Source: Desulfofundulus thermosubterraneus DSM 16057 (GTDB taxonomy: Bacteria > Bacillota > Desulfotomaculia > Desulfotomaculales > Desulfovirgulaceae). Taken from it: a stretch of 46,981 nt of DNA. The notes beneath the pieces are model-generated. The model was not told where the DNA came from. It was given only the letters and a program-made list of their open reading frames with translations, and searched no databases. This document shows, piece by piece, positions 41,676 to 46,981 of this stretch; position 1 is the stretch's first letter, and every line of letters begins with the position of its first letter. Made by a program: the position numbers and the translations under genes. The stretch lies in NCBI RefSeq assembly GCF_900142025.1, contig NZ_FQZM01000030.1, positions 1 through 46,981 on the forward strand, written 5' to 3'.

Positions 41676-42890
41676 TCAGGGACAGGCCACTATTTGTCTG
41701 GACCACAGGCATTCGGCACAGGACGGGCTGTTGCCCCAGCAATCCATCTCATTGTCGTCGGCCATGGTACAACCCTCCAGAAACTTGCAGTCCGTGCAGG
41801 AGGGGAACCTGAAGTTTTTTACAGCCACCCTGAAGTTGATATATGCTGGATCGGTCCAGATTTCATCCAGGTATTGTTCCTTTACATCGCCCAGGTAGAA
41901 AGGACGAATTTCTTTGGCCCGGCCGTAGATAAAGCAGCGGTACGAATGCATTAAAGCATAGCAAGGGGATACAAGTCCCCTGTGGTTGATCACCATGGAC
42001 TTGTCCTCGATAAATTTGCAATACCGGTCGGTACGCAACTTCATGTAAGGAAGCTGGGCCTGGATCATCAGCAATAACGACTGGTAGTCAAAAGGAATCT
42101 CCGTATCTTCCATGTCGTAAAGAATTTGTTCCTTCATCGCTTCATTATAGGGCAAAACATTGGTCACGATCATCCGGCGCGCCTTGAGTTTTACAACAAG
42201 CTCACCCAACCGGGGTAATTTATGATAGTTGTCTTTTGTAGCCACAAACTCTATACCGAGTTCCGGAAACCCCACACCCCTTTGTCTTTTTATCTCCTGC
42301 AGCAAACGGATATTCCCCATAACACCTTGAAAGTCGGCTCCTTGCCTGATCCGGCAGTATTCTTCCTCATCCGGGCCGTCCAGCGAGACGAAGAGCATGT
42401 CCAGTTTGATATCGATCAACTTATTAATTACATCTGCATTTAATAATGAACCATTGGTTATAACCTCAACCCTGTACCCCCGCGACTTGACCAGCTCAAG
42501 CATGTCCAGCAGGCGGGGGTGGCTGAAGGGCTCGCCGAAGCCGCCAAAATGCACGCACTTTAGTCTGGGTAGACGGGGGAGGCTGTCCAGAATGCGCTCA
42601 AAGACGGGCCACTCCATATGGGCAAGGGGATCTTTCCAGGAATTTCTGATGCAGGTGGTGCAGGCAAAATTACACACTGTAGTTGGCTCAACATATAATT
42701 TTTTAACATCCGGAACCCGGGGAAGGATTAAAAAACCATCTTCCGTTCTAACACAGAGGGCATCCACAAAACCCGTTTCCCCCGCATACTGGGTGAATTC
42801 AAAAGGCAATGCGGTCTTCCCGTCCCGGGTAATGACAATGGGTTTTCCCATTTTAAAGTTATTGACAGAAATGGGTCTCTGGGGGGACAT
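41676..42890 (-). CDS. Radical SAM maturase of tungsten-cofactor oxidoreductases (likely)
   Basis: A 404-residue radical SAM protein with CNFACTTC (CxxxCxxC cluster) at about residue 82 in a typical (beta-alpha)6 region (HFGGFGEPFSHPRLLDML). The C-terminal SPASM-like Cys-rich part includes CTDCKFLEGC and the closing CWGNSPSCAECLWSRQIVAC. This C-terminus matches my memory of the maturase encoded beside tungsten-containing aldehyde ferredoxin oxidoreductases. No such oxidoreductase is visible in the window, so its partner lies elsewhere or the gene is an orphan. The ATG at 42890 follows AGGAGGTTGTTAT. Confidence 0.82.
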   Translation of the reverse strand: MSPQRPISVNNFKMGKPIVITRDGKTALPFEFTQYAGETGFVDALCVRTEDGFLILPRVPDVKKLYVEPTTVCNFACTTCIRNSWKDPLAHMEWPVFERILDSLPRLPRLKCVHFGGFGEPFSHPRLLDMLELVKSRGYRVEVITNGSLLNADVINKLIDIKLDMLFVSLDGPDEEEYCRIRQGADFQGVMGNIRLLQEIKRQRGVGFPELGIEFVATKDNYHKLPRLGELVVKLKARRMIVTNVLPYNEAMKEQILYDMEDTEIPFDYQSLLLMIQAQLPYMKLRTDRYCKFIEDKSMVINHRGLVSPCYALMHSYRCFIYGRAKEIRPFYLGDVKEQYLDEIWTDPAYINFRVAVKNFRFPSCTDCKFLEGCTMADDNEMDCWGNSPSCAECLWSRQIVACP

Positions 42891-43290
42891 ATAACAACCT
42901 CCTGTCCTAATTTTATATAGTTTTACGTGTTAAAACAGAACATTTGTTGCATTTAGGCACATACCCCAGCCCGCGCTTCCACGATAAAATTTTCATCAAA
43001 ACTTTGTGCAATTTGCTTGCCAGTAAAACAACTGGCAGTATCGCACCCCCCCACAGGGCGTCCGGAATCCACCCCTAGGTGTATGCTTTGTCCCTGGGAT
43101 ATAACTTCTTTTAAGATAAATGCCAGCCCGAACCGAACACTTTTATATGGAGGTTAGTCTTCGCATTTCCCCAAAATAATAATATATGAATTTACTGATA
43201 TATAATACCACAGACAGTACGCTACCAACAATACTTGAAGGTAAACATAGTTTAAAGCAAGCACCCTTGAAAATGAGTTTTGAGGATATA
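42891..43290. other. 400-bp intergenic region with a possible minus-strand remnant and hairpin
   Basis: No gene of standard type is present. The minus strand is open from 43153 to a TAA at 42953 and reads protein-like (for example HLGVDSGRPVGGCDTAS), but lacks a good start; a GTG at 43072 would give 39 codons. A 7-bp perfect hairpin TGCCAGT/ACTGGCA lies at 43018-43037, and other palindromic pieces (CACCTAGGGGTG) are nearby. It could be a gene relic, a structured leader of the downstream radical SAM gene, or both. I do not recognise a riboswitch class. Confidence 0.35.
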
Positions 43291-43319
43291 TTGACAATGT
43301 TTTATTAGTCTATTACTAT
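43291..43319 (+). promoter_or_regulatory. Promoter with a downstream dyad for the small Cys protein gene
   Basis: TTGACA (43291-43296) and TACTAT (43314-43319) are 17 bp apart. Downstream, an imperfect inverted repeat extends from ATATAGTTATGAATAA to TTATTTTATTGCTATAT (about 43318-43357), placed where a repressor of the ArsR or metal-sensor type could act. Confidence 0.6.
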
Positions 43320-43375
43320 ATAGTTATGAATAACATTAGCTTATTTTATTGCTATATATCTTGGGGAGGTTTTCC

Positions 43376-43621
43376 ATGGGCAGAGGGTGTTGCGACCCCA
43401 GGGCTCCCAGGCCGCAAAAGCTACTGGTGGACGACGGCGAGGTAGGCGTACTCGGTCTGGATGAGATCCTGGAAGAGGTTTCCCAGCTTTTGTTGACAGA
43501 TGAGGAAGAACTGGCGGCCGAGTTGCTGTCCCGTTTCAAGGCAAGAAATTACGTGCCGCCCTCCGCGGAGAAAAAATACGCCGCCGCCCTGGTTGCCGAG
43601 TACAAGAAACATTATCGTTAA
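43376..43621 (+). CDS. Small conserved-type protein with N-terminal Cys pair
   Basis: An 81-residue protein beginning MGRGCCDPRAPRPQKLLVDD, then EVGVLGLDEILEEVSQLLLT and ending KKYAAALVAEYKKHYR. GGGGAGG lies seven bases before the ATG at 43376. I do not recognise a named family; the CC pair near the start and the helical remainder suggest metal or thiol-linked regulation. It is followed by a strong stem-loop and then an Fe-S protein and arsenic efflux genes. An arsenic- or redox-related role is a reasonable guess only. Confidence 0.75.
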   Translation: MGRGCCDPRAPRPQKLLVDDGEVGVLGLDEILEEVSQLLLTDEEELAAELLSRFKARNYVPPSAEKKYAAALVAEYKKHYR

Positions 43622-43638
43622 GCCGGTTTAGCGGAAGA

Positions 43639-43680
43639 AAATGCCCGGGCTCCATTCAGGTAAAAAGGACCCGGGCATTT
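43639..43680. terminator. Stem-loop terminator after the small Cys protein gene
   Basis: AAATGCCCGGG and CCCGGGCATTT form a perfect 11-bp stem around a 20-base loop. The U-run is short (three), so termination may be partial, allowing read-through into the Fe-S protein gene. Confidence 0.6.
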
Positions 43681-43739
43681 AGACCCATTAAATGTTCACT
43701 CAATTCTGAAGCCTATTTAAAAAAGGAGGTTGAGGAGGT

Positions 43740-44273
43740 ATGTTTAAAAAATACAGCTTAAAATTGGTGCGGCCCCAGTGCCACCCCTCCCGGCTGCGGG
43801 TAAATGCAATTGTGGAACTGGATGTAGATATCCGGGAAATATTTCCGTATCTCAACGCGGAACTGGGCAACTGCTTTTACCACCCGGAAGCACCATTCTT
43901 GCGTTTTGCCCAGGGGGGGAAAGTCTTCACTCTCCACCCCTCCCACTTTACCATAAACGGTCTGGAGGATGAAGAGCAAGCCCACCGCATGGTGGAGTTC
44001 ATCCGGAAGCTGCTGGAAGACACATGGGCAAGGCGCAGGGAAATTGTCCCCAGTTTTCGCCGCGGCACTGAATTGAAGGTACTTGACGTATACAAGCTGC
44101 TGCCCCGCACCAACTGCGGGAATTGCGGAGAAAAAAACTGCATGGCATTTGCAGCGGGGCTGATCAAACAGGAATTCACCCTGGCCGATTGCACCCCGCT
44201 TCAAGAACCCGCGCAGGACGCAGCGCGGGAAAAGCTCACCCGGCTGCTTCAAGACGCAGGTTATCCTGTCTAA
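43740..44273 (+). CDS. (Fe-S)-binding protein with C-terminal 4Fe-4S domain
   Basis: A 177-residue protein. The first 110 residues are a beta-rich region without recognisable motif. The C-terminus has LLPRTNCGNCGEKNCMAFAA followed by a Cys in LADCTPLQ, the CxxCxxxxC...C cluster seen in the PF04060 Fe-S domain of RnfB and CO-dehydrogenase proteins. The ATG at 43740 follows GGAGGTTGAGGAGGT. The gene converges on the ACR3 gene with only eight bases between the stops. Its electron partner is unknown. Confidence 0.88.
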   Translation: MFKKYSLKLVRPQCHPSRLRVNAIVELDVDIREIFPYLNAELGNCFYHPEAPFLRFAQGGKVFTLHPSHFTINGLEDEEQAHRMVEFIRKLLEDTWARRREIVPSFRRGTELKVLDVYKLLPRTNCGNCGEKNCMAFAAGLIKQEFTLADCTPLQEPAQDAAREKLTRLLQDAGYPV

Positions 44274-44281
44274 GTAGGCTG

Positions 44282-45277
44282 CTACTTCATGACCGCCCCC
44301 GGCTCGGGTACCACTTTGACCCAGTATTTCTGCAGGTAAGGGGACAGCCTGAAAAATCCCGCCATGAAGAGCACCTGGATGAGCGGCTTGACGGCGATGA
44401 TCATGACCGTCAATGGCGAGAAAAACACCACGGCCAGGGCCAGGGCGATGGAAATGTTTTTACCGCTGACCCCGTAGGCCAGGGCCACCATATCCGGGTA
44501 ACCGGTACGGGTCAACCGGGCGTACAGGATGGAAATGCCGAATAAAAGCGTATAAAATATCACCAGCGGCAGGGCGATTACACCCAGGTATTGCGGATTG
44601 CGTACCAGAGTTACGGATTCGGACATCATGGAGATAAAGAATACCAGGTACATGCCCAGGGCCGAGACGGCAGGGAAAACGGGCTTATAATCGGCAAATT
44701 TCTTCTGTCCCCATTTTTTCACCAGCCACACCCTGGTCAGGTTACCCAGGACCAGGGGAACAACAATAGTATAAAAAATCGTTTGCAGCATTTTCCAGGC
44801 ATCTACGGGAACGTATTTGCCGGCCAGGGCACTCATCCACAGCGGTATTAACACAATGCCGGCCAGCAAACTGGTTACCGTGATCACCAGCGTCATGGGT
44901 GCATTTCCTTTGGCCATTGCCGTCCACGCCACGATCATGCCCGCACAGGGAACCACTCCGGTGAGGATAAGCCCTACTGCAAAGTCCGGGTAACCGGATA
45001 AAAACATCCTGGCCAGGAGCGCCGCCAGCAGGGGGGATATGAGGTAATTAAAGACCATCACCACCGTCATGAACCCCACCCGCCTGGCCGCTCCAACCAC
45101 TTCGCCGATTTTAATTCCCACCATCATGGGGTACAGCATAATGAACAGCGCTACCGGGTAGAAAACCTGCAGCCGCTTGCCGGTATCGGGCAGCAGGTAG
45201 CCCAGCAGCAGTCCCAGGGCAATTACCGCCATCAAAAGCTGGATCATGTGTTTATTAATGAATTGTGCCACTCGCAC
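44282..45277 (-). CDS. ACR3-type arsenite efflux permease
   Basis: A 331-residue membrane protein with about ten transmembrane segments. LTGVVPCAGMIVAWTAMAKG contains the single conserved Cys of arsenite carriers in the fourth segment, and ALAYGVSGKNISIALALAVV matches the ninth. The start is GTG 45277 with GGAGGG seven bases upstream. It exports arsenite from the cell, removing the product of ArsC. It forms a likely operon with the ArsP-type permease 45 bp upstream. The general bile-acid:sodium symporter superfamily is the wider alternative. Confidence 0.88.
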   Translation of the reverse strand: MRVAQFINKHMIQLLMAVIALGLLLGYLLPDTGKRLQVFYPVALFIMLYPMMVGIKIGEVVGAARRVGFMTVVMVFNYLISPLLAALLARMFLSGYPDFAVGLILTGVVPCAGMIVAWTAMAKGNAPMTLVITVTSLLAGIVLIPLWMSALAGKYVPVDAWKMLQTIFYTIVVPLVLGNLTRVWLVKKWGQKKFADYKPVFPAVSALGMYLVFFISMMSESVTLVRNPQYLGVIALPLVIFYTLLFGISILYARLTRTGYPDMVALAYGVSGKNISIALALAVVFFSPLTVMIIAVKPLIQVLFMAGFFRLSPYLQKYWVKVVPEPGAVMK

Positions 45278-45321
45278 GCGACTTCCCTCCAGCTATACCA
45301 GAATCAGCCCCGGCTGGGTTC

Positions 45322-46494
45322 CTACCCCCAGATGGCTCCGTAAATCATCCCAGCAATGGTGGACATAATCACAACCAGTGAAATATAGACGGCGGCCTTT
45401 TTGGTTCCCATTATCTGCCTGATCACAATCATGTTCGGCAGACTTAAGGCCGGCCCGGCCAGAAGCAGCGCCAGCGCCGGGCCCTTGCCCATCCCGCTGC
45501 CGAGCAATCCCTGCAGGATGGGAACTTCCGTCAAGGTAGCAAAGTACATCAGGGCCCCGACTATGGAAGCAAGGAAGTTGGCGCCAAGGGAGTTTCCTCC
45601 CACCAGTGCCGAAATATATTTGGCCGGGATGATCCCCGTATCGGCCCCGGGCCTGCCCATGAGAAAGCCGGCCACCAGCACGCCGCCCAGTAGGAGCGGG
45701 AAGATCTGCTTGGCAAAGCCCCAGGTGGACTCCACCCAACCCCCCAGCTCGTCTTTAGTAAACCAGAGCTTCAATATTACCGCCAGCACGACCAGGAAGA
45801 AAACGGTGAGGTACCAGTGCACCTGGTAGACGGCACTGAAGAAACCCACCGGCTGGGCCGGCTTGCCCCAGGCGGCAAAGATCAGGATCAGTACCATGGT
45901 CAGGAAGTAAACTCCGTACTGCCACAAAGACCTCCTGTCTTCCGGAGGGGGCGGTAAAGTAAGGGCGGCTTCTTCCCTGGCCTTTTCCTCCTTGATAAAG
46001 ATCACGTGCATGAGCAGGCCGATGATGATGGAAAAGGCCACCGCACCCACCGCCCGGGCCACTCCCAGATCGAAGCCCAGCACGCGGGCAGTGAGAATAA
46101 TGGCCAGAACGTTTATGGCCGGGCCGGAATAAAGAAATGCCGTAGCCGGACCGATGCCGGCACCACGGGTGTAGATCCCCGCAAAAAGCGGCAACACCGT
46201 GCAGGAACATACCGCCAGTACGGTACCCGACACCGAGGCAACACCGTAGGATAAAATTTTATTTGCCCCTGCCCCGAAGTATTTTAAGACCGAAGCCTGG
46301 GAAACAAACACCGCAATGGCCCCGGCGATAAAAAAGGCCGGCACCAGGCAGGTCAAAACGTGCTTCTGGGCGTAATCCTGGAGCATGAAAAATGCCTCCA
46401 GGATGGCCGACTGCACCCGCGGGTTGTGCAGCGGAATGTAAAAAGCCGCCAGGAAAATAGCAACCATTAAAAGGAATTTGTCGCGTTCTTTCAT
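45322..46494 (-). CDS. ArsP-type permease (PF03773 family)
   Basis: A 390-residue permease with about ten hydrophobic segments and two similar halves; the central loop IFIKEEKAREEAALTLPPPP separates them. Motif AVCSCTVLPLFAGIYTRGAG carries the Cys pair characteristic of ArsP-like methylarsenite permeases, and AGPALSLPNMIVIRQIMG closes the second half. The start at ATG 46494 has AAAGGGG upstream; the longer frame to 46512 is less likely. A strong promoter lies at 46608-46636, so this gene and the ACR3 gene form an arsenical export operon. Confidence 0.88.
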   Translation of the reverse strand: MKERDKFLLMVAIFLAAFYIPLHNPRVQSAILEAFFMLQDYAQKHVLTCLVPAFFIAGAIAVFVSQASVLKYFGAGANKILSYGVASVSGTVLAVCSCTVLPLFAGIYTRGAGIGPATAFLYSGPAINVLAIILTARVLGFDLGVARAVGAVAFSIIIGLLMHVIFIKEEKAREEAALTLPPPPEDRRSLWQYGVYFLTMVLILIFAAWGKPAQPVGFFSAVYQVHWYLTVFFLVVLAVILKLWFTKDELGGWVESTWGFAKQIFPLLLGGVLVAGFLMGRPGADTGIIPAKYISALVGGNSLGANFLASIVGALMYFATLTEVPILQGLLGSGMGKGPALALLLAGPALSLPNMIVIRQIMGTKKAAVYISLVVIMSTIAGMIYGAIWG

Positions 46495-46607
46495 TGCCAG
46501 CACCCCTTTCATCTTTTCAAATTACAACAAAGTTACATAGCTCATTACATGCTTTTCATCCCGGACTAATTGAAACGCCCTCACCTCCTGTGAACCCGCC
46601 CAAGTTA

Positions 46608-46636
46608 AGTATATTAGATTATTATAATATTGTCAA
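46608..46636 (-). promoter_or_regulatory. Promoter of the ArsP-ACR3 operon
   Basis: Minus-strand TTGACA (46631-46636) and TATACT (46608-46613) are 17 bp apart, giving a start near 46601. The leader of about 107 bases contains an AGGAGGTGAGGGCG stretch that could serve a short leader frame of about 20 codons. Confidence 0.75.
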
Positions 46637-46710
46637 TTGCTTTATGCAGCGTTCGAGAACCAAAACAGGGTGGGTTAGAAAGTGGGGATAACTCAATATC
46701 CAGGCAGAAA

Positions 46711-46741
46711 AAAAGCGGGGAGTGCTTCTCCCGCGCTTTTT
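46711..46741. terminator. Terminator hairpin immediately before the group II intron
   Basis: AAAAGCGGGGAG-TGCTT-CTCCCGCGCTTTTT is a stem-loop with A and T runs on both sides, able to act on either strand. The intron begins three bases after its T-run, the known target for group IIC introns. Confidence 0.85.
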
Positions 46742-46744
46742 CGT

Positions 46745-46981
<237 letters not shown>

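Noticed and set aside
43683-43712. Fourth copy of the TGTTCAG repeat (AAATGTTCACTCAATTCTGAA)
   Set aside because: Only one half resembles the repeat end and the partner half is poor, so chance is likely.
46536-46601. Short leader peptide before the ArsP gene
   Set aside because: A frame of about 20 codons exists after AGGAGGTGAGGGCG, but its GTG overlaps the ribosome binding site itself and no regulatory codons are apparent.

Overview
The window looks like a chromosomal segment of an anaerobic, GC-rich Gram-positive bacterium, most likely a Desulfotomaculum/Pelotomaculum-type member of the Peptococcaceae. This is inferred from strong AGGAGG-type ribosome binding sites with frequent GTG and TTG starts, TTGACA/TATAAT promoters, a hybrid cluster protein, a tungsten-enzyme maturase, YedE/TusA, and anaerobic acyl-CoA and acetone metabolism. 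No 16S rRNA or other taxonomic marker is present.

Layout. (1) 1-10,740, minus strand: a beta-oxidation-like operon read right to left. It holds a CaiB-type CoA-transferase, acyl-CoA dehydrogenase, 3-hydroxyacyl-CoA dehydrogenase, enoyl-CoA hydratase, SCP2-type thiolase, an HMG-CoA-synthase-like protein lacking the catalytic Cys, a DUF35 protein, an alpha/beta hydrolase, and etfB (cut by the window edge). An AT-rich pair (CoA-transferase and PaaG-like isomerase) sits between two copies of a 159-bp etfB segment and looks inserted. (2) 11,000-19,420: a remnant of a transposase gene, then an AT-rich acetone carboxylase operon (MmgE/PrpD protein, alpha, gamma, beta subunits) and an IclR regulator. 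Three promoters in regions 1 and 2 carry GGAAC/GTTCC boxes, suggesting one IclR regulon for ketone and acyl-CoA breakdown. (3) 19,539-21,502: an MFS exporter and an AhpD-like protein. (4) 21,578-28,451: a complete four-gene Wadjet (JetABCD) plasmid-defence operon. (5) 28,560-36,258: sfsA, an EamA transporter, arsC, an unusual tRNA, an Fe-S protein, and a SWIM/SNF2 helicase pair. (6) 36,383-43,153: hcp with a CRP/FNR-type box, a PadR regulator, a split permease with a metal-binding small protein, TusA/YedE, and a tungsten-oxidoreductase radical SAM maturase. (7) 43,291-46,981: a small Cys-containing protein, an Fe-S protein, an ACR3-type arsenite exporter, an ArsP-type permease, and the 5' end of a group IIC intron placed just after a terminator hairpin.

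How it fits together. Acetone carboxylase makes acetoacetate. The upstream-facing CoA-transferase, dehydrogenase, hydratase and thiolase set, with EtfB as electron acceptor, would convert CoA-bound intermediates to acetyl-CoA. The sequence does not identify the real substrate of the first operon.

Most notable items: the tRNA at 31,159-31,255 (minus), which has a selenocysteine-tRNA body with an 8-bp acceptor stem, long variable arm and bulged T-stem but a cysteine anticodon GCA and U discriminator; the thiolase/pseudo-HMG-CoA synthase/DUF35 trio; the duplicated start-site unit and large hairpin inside the acetone carboxylase operon; the repeated-DNA family with TGTTCAG termini (three copies); and the putative GGAAC regulon.
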